NCBI GenBank assembly: GCA_018697195.1
Contig: CM031870.1
Coordinates: 7,194,379 to 7,258,378, forward strand
DNA from: Certhia americana
Lineage: Eukaryota > Chordata > Aves > Passeriformes > Certhiidae
Direction of reading: 5' to 3'
DNA length: 64,000 bases
Shown here: positions 12,501 to 23,610 of the stretch, one piece after another
Numbering within the stretch: the stretch's first letter is position 1
Layout of the letters: every line of letters begins with the position of its first letter
The notes under the pieces: generated by a model
Told to the model about the DNA's origin: nothing
The model's input: only the letters and a program-made list of their open reading frames with translations
Databases searched by the model: none
Made by a program: the position numbers and the translations under genes

Positions 12501-15500
12501 CCCTGATTTTAAATTTACAAAATAATTGCTTAATGCCAGATTGGACTTAATGGGGTAGTTGTTGCTGCTGTTACAAATTCTATTTTCAACTTTGTTTTCA
12601 CAGGGATTCCTTGAAGTGACAAGTTTGTTTTATGGCTATTACACAAGAGATACTGTATCGATCAGTATCATGAGGTACAACTTGCCACTTGCTTACCTGC
12701 TGGCTACATTTGCCTACCTTGCCTTAAGTTTCCTCTGGATAATAAAGAGGTAAAGCTGTTGGTGTTGTTTATTTACTGTTACTTGTTGCACAGTTTACAT
12801 TGTCAGGGAACATACTGTGTTCTGGAGCTGTTTATGTGGACATGGGGAGTCTTTTGCTTGAGGACATAGTGCCACAGTACACTTTGGTGGAATTGGGAAA
12901 AAGAAAACAATTTGAAGTATCAGTTTTTCATATCTATGCATACCTATAAGTAAAAGCCCTTCAACTATACTGAATTTGTTGGAGGATTTTCTTTAGGAGT
13001 TTTTGGTTGAGTTTTACTTGTGCCATCTCAGTTTCCTTTGCTGTGTCTGGGTGAGGTGGGAAGGTGTGACTGTGGTGAAGTGCAGGTGGGAATAACCTGT
13101 ATCAGTCAGGGTTAGCTGCTGCAGAATCTCACACTGAAAGTACAGTACCAGTCAGTACTGGTATGCTGGTACTAAGCAAAGGTGACAGTTTGCTCACAGA
13201 GGAGGCAATTTAGTCTTTGATCAGCCAGATTGCTTGTGTGCGTTTTTCCGGCGCATAAAATACATTTTTCTCATTAATTTTTCTCTAGGTCTGCGGAAGG
13301 TTTTAAGCACAATTTAGTGCATGATGCAGATCCATTTCAGAGTTACTGCAACAAAGTCTTTGCAGGCTGGGACTTCTGCATTACAGATTTAAAGGCAGCC
13401 TGGCTGAAACATCGCAGCTTGCAATATGAGCTCAAGGTGAGTAACTTCTGTCTTTCTGTGATTATGGCTTCATACAGCTTCAACGGCTAAAAAAGTGACA
13501 TGTGTGTAATTTTGCAGATATGCAAATAAAGTTAAGGATTGAAGTAGCTTGTTTTGGGGGTGCAGCCCACATGCCCACATCCTCTTGCATGCCTTCAAGG
13601 TAGCTGGAGTTGTGGTGCAACGTGAGAAGGATTGGCACGGATGTTGTTGGCCCTTCCCCCATCCAATGGGGACGACACCAGCCTGTTAGCTGCTTGTCTT
13701 ATCTGCCTCTTCCTCACACTCCAGGACTGCTTCCTGTGTTAGTTTCTGCATAGTCCAACAGGAAAAGCTGTCCCTGCTGCAGGCAAAACCCTGCAGGGAT
13801 CAATTTGAGTGTTCTGGGGCTTAAGCATGCAGTGCAGTAAGCAGTAGTTTGGGGAGAAATAAAATTCAAATGGTGCCCTTTGTACTGTTTACGAGTATTG
13901 TTGCAGTAAGAAGATACTGAAAGATTTTCACTATCTTTGGCACACATGCACATACAAAATGCTGATGCAGCTATAGATTTCCTAAATCATAAAGCTCTGA
14001 TAAGAGTCTGAAAGGACCTTTGGTAAAACAAGGACCTTCTTTTTACTCTCTATACACTGGAAGCAGAGACTTCTGTTGTAGAGTGGTGTAGAAAAAATTA
14101 TCTTTGAGAAGATGCTTCCACTTCAAACCACAAAGTTACAGATTTCATAAATTATAATGAGTTTCTTTCTGCTCTAGTGAAGTTCACAGCCATATTTTTT
14201 CATCATAGAATCTTAACCTTCATTTGCTACACTTGTGCCTCCAAAACACACATCTTAGAAGAACCAGCCTCTTAATGTTACTATTTGATGGACATAAGTC
14301 CTCTGAAAATACACTCATACAGATGTTATATGCATTTGCCCAGGTTAAATTGCCTTCACAGGAGATACTGTATTTTCATGTCAGTTAAGGTGAAATACAC
14401 CAAGTTTACATGACAAATTGCTCAAGACCATACTTCCCTCTTTCAGTGCCATCCCCCAGTTTTCCTTCACAAAGAGTAGAAGGAATTTTTAGCCATAGTG
14501 ATAAGGGCTTGTTACTTACCAGCAGAAGTAATGAGAAGTAATGAGTGACTGGTTTACCCATTTCAGAGTTTAGTGTCAAGCTGAGATCGGTCTCTTTCAA
14601 CAAATAGGCAAACTGTTCTCATGGAAATATGTTACTGATACAGGAGAGATAAGAGGATTGCAGGACACTCTTTGGCTACAGAGCCCACAGCTTGAGGGCT
14701 TCTATTCCTGCATGGAATGTTTTGTCAAAGACAAGACACTCAGTTCTGTGTGTTTGGGTGGGTGCTGGAGTGACTTTCCTAGAACAGGCTACAGATTAGC
14801 ACTTCTCGGGGGTAGAAGACATGGTGTTAAATGTTGTATGCTGCACCAAAAAAACCTCTTTTTTGTTTTCTTTGTAGACCGACTTACAGGAAGAAAAACA
14901 GAAGCGAAAAATAGCTGAGAGGACAATGAAAGAAAAGCTACGCATCTACACTCTGAGAATATTTATAAATATAATAGTCATTGCCATTTTATCAGGATGC
15001 TTTTACTCTATTTATAGAGTAACTGTCTTCTCTCAAGAAAACTCCAGTGTGAGTATAAGAAATGACACTAGGACACATTTGGTGTTTACAGTAAGAGGTA
15101 ATATTGTGTAAGAGTCAACTATCTTAATACAGCACCTTTCATGCAGGGATCTGAAAATGCTTTCTACAGACTTACAATTTTATTTAGTAGATGAGTGCAG
15201 GAAAGATAAAGAACCATGTGCCAAAAAAGCCCCTCCAGTAATGTCTTCCATTGCTGCAGAGGCTTCAGTGTTGAGTGCCTTGGAGCTGACAAGAAGAGCA
15301 GCCCTCACTACCCTTCCCTTTTAACTGTACTCACCTCACTGTGATCTGCTGGGTCTGGGCAGTGAGCTGGTGGGAGAACTGACATGGTTAAACCAAACTT
15401 CACCATGATCAGTTTCACATGATCTGGATCACTGTCAACTGCAAAAATGCACTTCAGGGGAAGGCAGAGTAAAGATTATGATCTGTCTTGAGTTACCACT

Positions 15501-18500
15501 GTGTGGGGAAACAGGAAGGCTTTGAACACAGAGCAGTTTTCAGAAGCAAAGGTTCTTGCATCACTAACAGAAAGAATCAGGTTGGGTGGGTTTCACCTCT
15601 GGCAGGACAAGCAGATGGAAAGAATGGTTCAGAAACAGAAAAAAGCAGAAAAACTTCTGGTTGTGACAGCTTCACAAAAATAATTGACTTCTCTCCAGGG
15701 CCCCAGGGTTTGGTTAGTCTGGTAGAAATGAGAGACAATTTTTTTCTCTCCTGTGTAAGTTGCTGGTGTGATGGACTTAGCTGTTCACAAAGGAAGTTGT
15801 GCTCACAGTGGACCTAACTCTGAACTTCTGTAGACTTCCAGGATTGCACAGACAGGACAGGAAATGGAGGCTAAATGAATTCATGTGTCAGAGGTATTGT
15901 TTGAGGGCAGAGAAGATGACCACACAACACTGAACAACTTCAAGAACAGTTTCACTTCCTGTGGGCTTTAAGCAAAAGGGTTGATATCTTGACCTTGTCT
16001 TAATGAGCAGTTAGAGGAGCTTGTAAGGATGGTAGGAAAGTGGCAGCTTCTTGGCACCAGTAAGAATAAATTGAAAAATATCTGCACTTGGAATAGTTGT
16101 AAAACCTTGTAGCCTTGGTACTGGTAAGCTACAGTCAGACGCAAACCTTGGTGAGTTGAACCTCTTTAAACAGAAGCTTTGAGGAAGCACAGAAATACTC
16201 TTTCCTGGAGGAAGCAGGAGTTCCTGATGAAGGGAGCAGGAGAAAGCAAGGGTGTATAGCCTCAAACTGCATAGATGGCAGTGATTAGGCTTGTATAAAA
16301 AATAGAAATTTGTTTTCCATGAAACTTGCTTGCCTAGCGGTACTCAGAATCAGCCCTGGATTTGCCATTCGTGTTACACCTGGCGTTGATTCCTATTGCC
16401 TGGAGCAAACCGTGGTGGAGGATGAAGACAGAGTAACAGATGCTGCCTGAATCCTGGACAAGGCAGGCTGGTGTGTAGCTGGAGACAGCACACTCAGGAA
16501 GGTGTGTTTCTCCAAGGATTATATTTCTCTCGTCTCTTCTTCTGCAGGACGTTGACAAGGCAAACTCCCAGGTTAATCTCTTAGTGCAGTATTTGCCTTC
16601 CATGGTGATCACACTGGCCAACTTCATTGGTCCTCTGATCTTTTCATTTCTGATCAGATTTGAAGACTATACACCTGCCTTTGAAATCAAGCTGACACTC
16701 TTGAGGTAAGAATGTTTTTATTGTGGCCTTGGATATTTCAACAACTTGTTCTTGGTAGGCTATAGTTATTGTAAACATTGAAATATCAAGAAGCAGAGAA
16801 GTTGGCACTGGAAACCAAGGAGGCATTGTTTGGCCAATGTTTAGTTGGAAACTTTAAATCTGGGCACAATGTGTTTTGATGACAGTGCAGTGTAATCATC
16901 TCAGTGTCCAAGTTTTTCTCTTGGTCCCATTTAGCTGTGTGGTCTGGACATTTTCAACCTGAATAAATAAGTCGGTAGAGAACTTGTGGCTGAAGAGCTG
17001 TGAATTCACTGCTCTGCATGCAGCAGTTCCCTGAATGAGCAAAAGTGTGTGTACAGCAGTGACTGAAGTACAGCAGTGTCTGAAGCTTCAAGGCAGAAGT
17101 TAAATGTTTTGGGGTAAAAGACACTGCAGTGTAAGAGCTGGTGTTTGTCAGCTTAAGGCAGTAAGATCTCGGTTGAAACACCTGAACTCTGCAAGTCTAT
17201 GCTTTGTATTTGTGATTTGGTTAAGTGCCTCAGAAGGCCTGAAGCTACATGAAATGGAAATACTGCACACAGAACTGTACCTGAGGGAATTGCAACCCAT
17301 TGCAGCATTGAGATCTGCAACTGAAATGACTAACCTAGGAACACTACTGAGAAAAGAAACAAGGGACTAATGTAAAGCTGGGAAGGTCAAAAGGAATTGT
17401 AACTTACTACTAGGGAAGGAAATACATTTATTATCTAGTTGGCTGCCCTGTTAATGGTCTACATGACCCTTTTGTGTTTTAAGGCTTTCTTCTCCTGTAC
17501 AAGGTGAGCCAAGTGTTAACATGGCTATTTTGGGGCATGTTTGGAGTTGGGTTTTGCCTTTTTTCCAGGTGTGTCTTCGTGCGGTTGGCCAATATTGGTG
17601 TTCTCTTGTTCTCCCTGTGGAGTCAGATCTCCGACTGTGGCAGTGACAAGTGTAAGCCCTGTGGATACAATTACAAGCTCTATCCTGTAAGCAGATTTAT
17701 CTTTAATCATCTGAGCTTGTGAATAGAGATTTGTTTTCCATGAGAGATGCTTGTCCAGAGGTGTTCAGTATCAGCACTGGGGTTGCCATTCATGCTATAC
17801 CTGGTGTCGATTCCCACTGCTGAGTGCAAACCAGTACAGCTGTTACACATATATCCTTTGCTTTTCTAAAACTCTAATTAGAATTTATAGAGTATTTATA
17901 GACTATTTATAGAGTAACTGTCTTCTCTCAAGAAAACTCCAGTGTGAGTATAAGAAATGACACTAGGACAGATTTGGTGATTACAGTAAAAGGTGATTAC
18001 AGTGGCAGATGATTCCTTAGCACAGACTTTCTGTTCAGTATGAGGATTGTCTGAGGTAGCTGTGTTTTGGAGACATTGAGCTACTGCCTTTTGCAGCATT
18101 AAGGCAAATGGTTTTATCCTCAAAGGAAAAAAAAAAACCAAACCAAACCAACCAACGAACAACAACAACAAAAAAAAAATCCCAACCACCAAAACCAAAC
18201 CAAACACACCCAGCCACCCTCCTCCCTCCTCCACCCAACCTCACAGAAAAAAACCAAGATCAAAACAAAAAAGAAAAAGTGAAAAAGCTTGGCATGGGAA
18301 CTTTGAAATGCTTGAGTATTTCAGAAATTGGAGTTAATAGCATAGCATTTGAACTTCATAGTGTTAACTGAGATGGTTATTGCTTTGGTGACAGACAGAT
18401 TTTTCACTTGTTTGTTAGAGTGCTAATCTTGTTTCCTGACTTGTTTTTATAGTGCTGGGAATCTGATGTTGGGCAAGAAATGTACAAACTGATGATATTT

Positions 18501-21500
18501 GATTTTATTGTAATTCTTGCTGTGGCCCTGTTTGTGGACTTCCCCAGAAAGTATGTATCTCTGCTTTTTGAGCATATTTTTACAAATGATATATGAAATA
18601 TATGAAATTCCCCATATATCTAACCAAATTACTGGTTTTAAAATAAAGCATAAACACATTTCTGGTGGTTTGAGCACCTGTTTGTTATTCAGATGGCTGA
18701 ATAGGTTTTGATATTTGAGAGCTTTTTTCTTCAGACATTTTCTGTTATGTTGTCTAATGCTTAAATGCTAACTTCTGTGTGTTTCAGATGTGTTAGAATT
18801 TATCTGAACTCTATAGTTCAGTTTAGGACTAAGGATGTTCTTTGGTTTCAGGTTGTTAGTTACTTATTGCTCTTGCAAGCTAATTCAGTGGTTTGGACAA
18901 AAGGAATTTGAAATTTCTGACAATGTCCTGGAAATTATTTATGGGCAGACTATTTGCTGGATTGGAGCCTTCTTTTCACCACTTCTCCCTGCAATAGCAA
19001 CTATAAAATACATCATCATCTTCTATGTTAAAAAGGTAATGAAGGCGTTTGGCTGATAAAGGACTGAGTACATCTCTATGGTTTTTGTAATGCAGACATA
19101 TAGATATGCAGGTGATCTAAACCCAACAACCCCCCCTAAAACTACATATGGATGCAGTGGATGGAATGAGCCAATGATATTCCATTTTCAGTAAGGTTTT
19201 GTGCTTTTAACAGAAGATAGAATTTTGCTTTGAAATCAAGCAAAGCCACCTTTCAATTACTGCTTCTCAAATTATTTGTCTTTTCCTTTAAAGAAAAGCT
19301 TTTTATGTAACAAAGCTAGTTTCCTGCAGTAATCTATTTACTAGCAACATAGCTTAGAACGTAGACAAAATTTTGCAAAACTGCCAAAAATTTGGGAGCA
19401 AAATGGAAAATCCAAGCTGGGTTGGGTGTTTGTGTGATTTCAAGCTATCACAAGTTTTGCTCAGTGACCACACATCTCCTGTGCATCCAATTCTTGATGA
19501 TACTTTAGGTCTCATAAGAGGGGATGTATCCAGTGAAGATGTGGCAGAACAAAGCTAAAAGCAGTGCTGTCAATCATACACCAAATGGCTGTGTCTGTTG
19601 ACTCTGTGCATGTGTGTGAGGTCCTCTGGATCAAATTCTTACACAAATTAGGAGACATTGACTTATACCAAAATGTGGGGAAGTCTTGTCTTAGCCCTTC
19701 TCAGCCCATGCACATCAAAGGAGGTGGCTGTGTGGTAGCTGGTGGCATGTTTGAGAATGGAAAATTGTTGGGGGAAGTATATCTGGATGTGTATATAGAT
19801 GTACTGGTAACTGTTTTATTCGCCTTCCCTCTACAGATTGTTTTGATACACACATGCAAACCTGCAGCGAGGCCTATAAGGGCATCAAGTTCCAACTTTT
19901 TCTTCCTGGTGGTGCTGTTGATTGGGCTCCTCTTGGCTTTTATCCCCCTGGGAGTCAGCATAGCACGGTAAGTGAAAATTTTAAGTTCTGTGAAATTGAC
20001 ACTTGTTCTAAGGTTGTGAGTTCTGTAAAAGCAGACACACAACTTTAGAATGATTAATGGAATAAAATATATAGGGTGTAACACAAACTTATAGCTTAGC
20101 TCATAAAAAAACCTTGAATTTTTATAGATGTATAACACTTTTACTATACCACCAATCTGGTGCTGGGCTTGTACTGGATTATTTTATCTTGACATTTTGG
20201 TGTAATATCTTTCTATTCTGCTTCTTTGACAGTATCCCCTCTTCCAAGGCATGTGGACCATTCAGAAATTTTAACACTTCGTGGGAAGTTATTCCAGACA
20301 CAATACTTCAGTTTCGAACAGGTCTGCAGCATATCCTTTTTGGCATGGCATCAGAAGCCTTTGCAGTGCCTTTTTTTGTGGTCCTTTGGTAAGTACTGTG
20401 GAGACTTATGTAGCTCCATTTCCTTGCCTACTGAACTCATGCCAAGCATCTATTAGACCAGATTTTCTATTTGCAGTCAAAAGCATCAAAACCCATATGA
20501 ATCCTCAGCCATTATGTCCTTGCCCATGTGTTCACACTCATCAGCTTTGTTCTTGCACATCCCATATTCAACAGCGTCCTTCTCAAAAATGTTAACTGTG
20601 AATCCTCTGCAAATTAGCTGCAAATTAATACTGTAAGCCTTGTGATCACAATTCATATCCACAAACCCTAGTCTGGAAAAACAAATAAAATTCCCAAACT
20701 GTCGTTCTGTAAGAAGAAATTCAATGTAGAATCATGGAATTTTAATGGTTGGATGTCACTTGTAGAGAGAATCTAACCCAACTTTCCTGTTCAAAACAGG
20801 GTCAAGTAGAGCAGGAACCACACCCAGTTAGACTTTGAGTATCTCCAAAGATACAGAGACTCCCCAACACTCTGTCCTGGTGTCTGGTTAGTCTTCCAAT
20901 TAAAAAGGGTTTTTTTCCTTAAGTTTAATTGGAGGGTTTTTTTCCATTTCAGTTTAACTAAACTTCTTAGCAAATTTTGAAACCTTATTACTTGATGCTT
21001 TCTTAAACTTCTATGCCTGAAAAACTATGTGGCTTATTTTGGACTCCACCCAGCCCTTCCTTTTGTAGCACACACTTCTGTGTTTTCCTGAACTGAACTT
21101 GTTATTATGTACATAGGAGATCTCAAGTCCTCCCTTTTTGTCTGTTGCTTACAGCATTATTATGTTCTATGTTATTGCCTTGGCTCGAGCACACAAACGA
21201 GTGGTTGAACAGCTGAGAGAACAACTGGCTTTGGTAAGATCTGACCCAACACTTTACTGACACAACAAAGAGAACTTTAGGGGTACAGAAATGAGGCATG
21301 CAGAGAAATATTGGTTTTCATAGTCTCCTGGATATTTGGTTTGCAATAAGCAGTAAAGAATGTTTTACAAATTACACAGGAAAAATAACGAAAGCATTGT
21401 GGTATTTCTCAGTGGACTTGATGTTCTTGGGTACCAGCAGCAACTGCAACAAGGTCTGGTTATATCAGGCAACACACATACAGGAGATATGCCTCTAAGA

Positions 21501-22044
21501 AGCTGTGTCCCTGTTTTTCATTGTTTTTCATTTCCATAACCCTAACCCTAACCCATTTCTTGATATGTACTTCTTTTATGTATGGCATTTAACAACCTGT
21601 GTGTAGAAAAACACTACTGGGGGGAGATTTTTGAGGAGTGAGGAATTTAGGAACAAGAAGCCTTCTTGCTTTTTAAAAGGTTGACAATTCAGCTGTGAAT
21701 TCTGAAAATTCTGTGCTTTTTTATTTTTGTTTGCTTGCTTTTGTTTTTGTTCAACTTCTAAAATTTTGAGGTGTGTGAGATGTTACTAGGCTCAATGCAG
21801 GATTTAATGTGTGACCTGAGGTGAGATAAGTCAAGGCCATTGTAAACTTGAAATTGTTCAGGCAATTGAGAGTGTGCTGTGGGAGTACAATATGGTGAGT
21901 GCACCAATTTCTAACGAAGAAATGAGCAATTGTAGATGACTTGTATTAACACTGTTCATGTGGAGCATACTTGTTATTCTGTCTTTCCAGGAGAGTCATG
22001 ACAAGATGTTCTTAATCAGAAAGATAGCAGAAGTTCAGAGGTAA
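8696..22044 (+). CDS. TMC7: Transmembrane channel-like protein 7 (16 coding exons)
   Basis: A multipass membrane protein of the TMC family, whose members TMC1/2 form the hair-cell mechanotransduction channel; the role of TMC7 itself is poorly known. Coding exons: 8696-8747, 8938-9178, 11178-11326, 11668-11835, 12012-12097, 12604-12749, 13289-13436, 14878-15048, 16548-16705, 17569-17686, 18453-18550, 18852-19035, 19837-19967, 20233-20388, 21155-21233 and 21991-22044. All have GT-AG borders and compatible phases, giving 712 residues (human about 723). The family signature [13 protein letters not shown] opens exon 11 (residues 480-492). Hydrophobic segments lie near residues 160-185, 259-278, 357-375, 401-421, 442-456, 492-507, 541-570, 593-615 and 655-680. 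The N terminus contains FLQELPS, matching TMC7 rather than TMC5. The start ATG has A at -3. The gene reads as intact. It might be named TMC7-like, but COQ7 next door supports orthology. Confidence 0.95.
9211..9240. repeat. Poly(T) run, 30 bases, TMC7 intron 2
   Basis: An uninterrupted run of 30 T, 33 bases after the exon 2 donor. Another long T run follows about 250 bases later. Confidence 0.9.
9487..9521. repeat. Poly(T) run, 35 bases, TMC7 intron 2
   Basis: An uninterrupted run of 35 T followed by six C. It is the second long T run in the first 350 bases of TMC7 intron 2. Confidence 0.9.
16289..16412 (+). repeat. Intronic segment duplicated at 17715-17835 (copy 1)
   Basis: About 120 bases of TMC7 intron 8, from GCTTGT to GCAAACC. 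They align in the same direction with 17715-17835 in intron 10 at very roughly 80% identity by eye, including a shared TTTGTTTTCCATG core. It could be two copies of an unnamed interspersed repeat or a local duplication. Confidence 0.75.
17715..17835 (+). repeat. Intronic segment duplicated from 16289-16412 (copy 2)
   Basis: This is the intron 10 counterpart of the intron 8 segment. It ends about 45 bases before the copied piece of exon 8 at 17903, so two separately derived local copies sit side by side in intron 10. Confidence 0.75.
17903..17996 (+). pseudogene. Partial copy of TMC7 exon 8 end and its donor, in intron 10
   Basis: The last 41 bases of exon 8 plus about 50 bases of intron 8 (15008-15103) are repeated here. 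The first 65 or so bases match exactly by eye, and the rest has several changes. The copy keeps the GTGAGT donor at 17944. Just upstream, TTTATAGAGTA-type 11-mers occur three times in tandem (17884-17916). A weak acceptor, CTAATTAG ending at 17881, could define a 62-base exon (17882-17943). Joined after exon 10 it would give a TAG at its third codon. It is not part of the normal reading frame. Confidence 0.85.
18126..18260. repeat. A/C-rich simple sequence, TMC7 intron 10
   Basis: Irregular AACC/CAAA/AAC words with A runs, nearly free of G on the + strand. Open frames through it are lysine/proline/asparagine-rich low-complexity products and not genes. Confidence 0.85.
20728..21120 (-). mobile_element. 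CR1 LINE fragment in TMC7 intron 14
   Basis: It begins with AGAATCATGGAATTTTAATG, the reverse complement of a CR1 3' end. Degraded CR1-like text follows (a TCTCCAAAGA…ACTCCCCAACACTCTG section, then CTGAACTGAACTTG near the right end). The copy is old and the limits are approximate. Confidence 0.7.
21537..21554. repeat. Short interstitial telomere-type repeat, (TAACCC)x3
   Basis: Exactly three copies of TAACCC, the vertebrate telomere repeat, inside TMC7 intron 15. The flanks are ordinary intron sequence. Three copies can arise by chance or at a repaired break. Confidence 0.85.
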
Positions 22045-23170
22045 CCTTGAAAATGATGCAAGCCAAAAGGACTTGACTTCCTGAAACTCCCAGAACAAGA
22101 TAACATTAGAAGTATTTGCAGCTTCTAAACCCTGAGCAGCTGACTGGCACCCTGGGACTGTGAGCTGTGTAATGGTTGCTTGTGGTCTGAGTCTTTCTTG
22201 ATTAAGCTAGCAGGGCTTAAGGTTTCCAAAACTTGGAAATTCAGCTGATTTATACTGTGTTAGAGCTGTTCAAAGAAGAATACTTTAATGCTGATACAAC
22301 TTCAGGGTTGTTGGGATTTATTACATCCCTATTTTTTCAGGAAATTTGGGTAAAATGTGATCAGAACTGAAACTCTTCTGTTCTGTTTTTACAAGTTATG
22401 CTATAAGAATCATGAGAGAGGGGAATGGTATGGTTTTTATATGTTTTCAATACTTTTCATTTGCTTTGGTTTTAAAAAAAGATATGTATGTAAGTATTTT
22501 GAAATAGTGCATAGGAAAAGAAAATACAGCATGGGTTTGAAATCAGTTTTCTAAATATTTTTAGAGGTGAGGGTTTGCTATTTATGCTGCTCTGAAGCAG
22601 CAAGAGCAGTTGAACACTGGATAACTGGTCACAAAAATGGTTCAGAGAACAAAAGCAGATAAAAGAGCTCTGAATAAACACTCGGGGTAGAAAGAAGCTG
22701 GCAGCCACAGCAGGCACAGCACTGCTGGGGCACCAGCCTCGCTGCTGTCGAGGGGCCTTTTCTTTTTACTTTGATGTTTTAAGTCATTATTATTTGTGTT
22801 TGATTCTTGTAAGAACATCTTGACCACTGTTCTATGTGTTCTAAAATATGAATATTTCAGAGTTAAACTATTGGTTGGCAATACTGTGAGTCTGTACCCC
22901 TTAATTTCACATTTCCTCTCTCATACCTGAGGTATGAGGATCATGTGTCTCAGAGAACCGTGTGTCCCTGTAGGCAACTAACCCAGTCCTTTATTTAAAG
23001 ATTATGGTTAAGGATTTTCTGTACAAAACCGCGTTTATTGTTTGAAATCTGCATTAGTCCGCGCTCAGTTAATGTGAGACACTGTCCTTTTTATATAGTG
23101 TTTTGGAATGTCTGGTGCGCTCGTTTTAAAGAAATGACCATTCAATAAAGGCTCTTTTTCTCACGGTACG
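22045..23170 (+). other. TMC7: TMC7 3' UTR with two poly(A) signals
   Basis: The TAA stop ends at 22044 and no further acceptor or frame is needed. AATAAA occurs at 22673-22678 and at 23144-23149. The second is followed by a T-rich element, and the GC-rich COQ7 promoter begins about 20 bases later. The most likely transcript end is near 23165. The 3' UTR is otherwise AT-rich without recognised elements. Confidence 0.7.
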
Positions 23171-23610
23171 GCCCGGCGCTGCCCCCTGCGGCGGCTGTGA
23201 GGGGCCGGCCCGGGGCCGCCTCCGCCCGCCCTCAGCGCTCCCGCCGCAGTTCCCGCCTCGCCCCTCAGGGGCCGCCCCTCGTTCCTATGGCAACCGGGGC
23301 GCTGTGATTGACAGCTGCGCTGCCCAGGGCGGCTGCGGTGGGCAGCCAATCGGAGCCGTCAGAGGGCGGTGCTGAGTGTCTCGGCGCGATGGCGGCGGCG
23401 GCTCCGGCCGTGCGCTGTTCGCTATTGCAGCGCCGGCCCCTCCGCTGCGGGCCGGGTACGGGCTCGGCTCCGCTCCCTGCCCAACCCTCAGCCCCCCGCG
23501 CAGCCGCCTGCGGCCGCCTCAGGCCGTTCGGCTCCGCGCCTGGGAGCGTCCACGGGTGAGCAGACGGCGGCGGAGCTCGCGTCACCTTTGTCTCTCCGAC
23601 AGGTCTGCGG
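23165..23610 (+). promoter_or_regulatory. COQ7: CpG-island promoter of COQ7
   Basis: The GC-rich block begins right after the TMC7 poly(A) signal. A CCAAT box (GCAGCCAATCGG) lies at 23342-23353, about 40 bases before the COQ7 ATG. If transcription starts upstream of 23287, a six-codon upstream ORF (ATG 23287, TGA 23305-23307) would precede the main start. GGCAAC at 23289-23294 resembles one half of an RFX X-box, but the other half is poor. Confidence 0.7.

Noticed and set aside
18108..18371. An 87-codon Lys/Pro/Asn-rich frame in TMC7 intron 10
   Set aside because: It is a translation of A/C-rich simple sequence.
19564..19971. A 135-codon frame covering intron 12 and TMC7 exon 13
   Set aside because: Only the exon 13 part (19837-19967) is TMC7. 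The upstream part is intron that happens to stay open.
21537..21554. A true telomere or chromosome end
   Set aside because: Only three repeats, flanked on both sides by ordinary TMC7 intron sequence.
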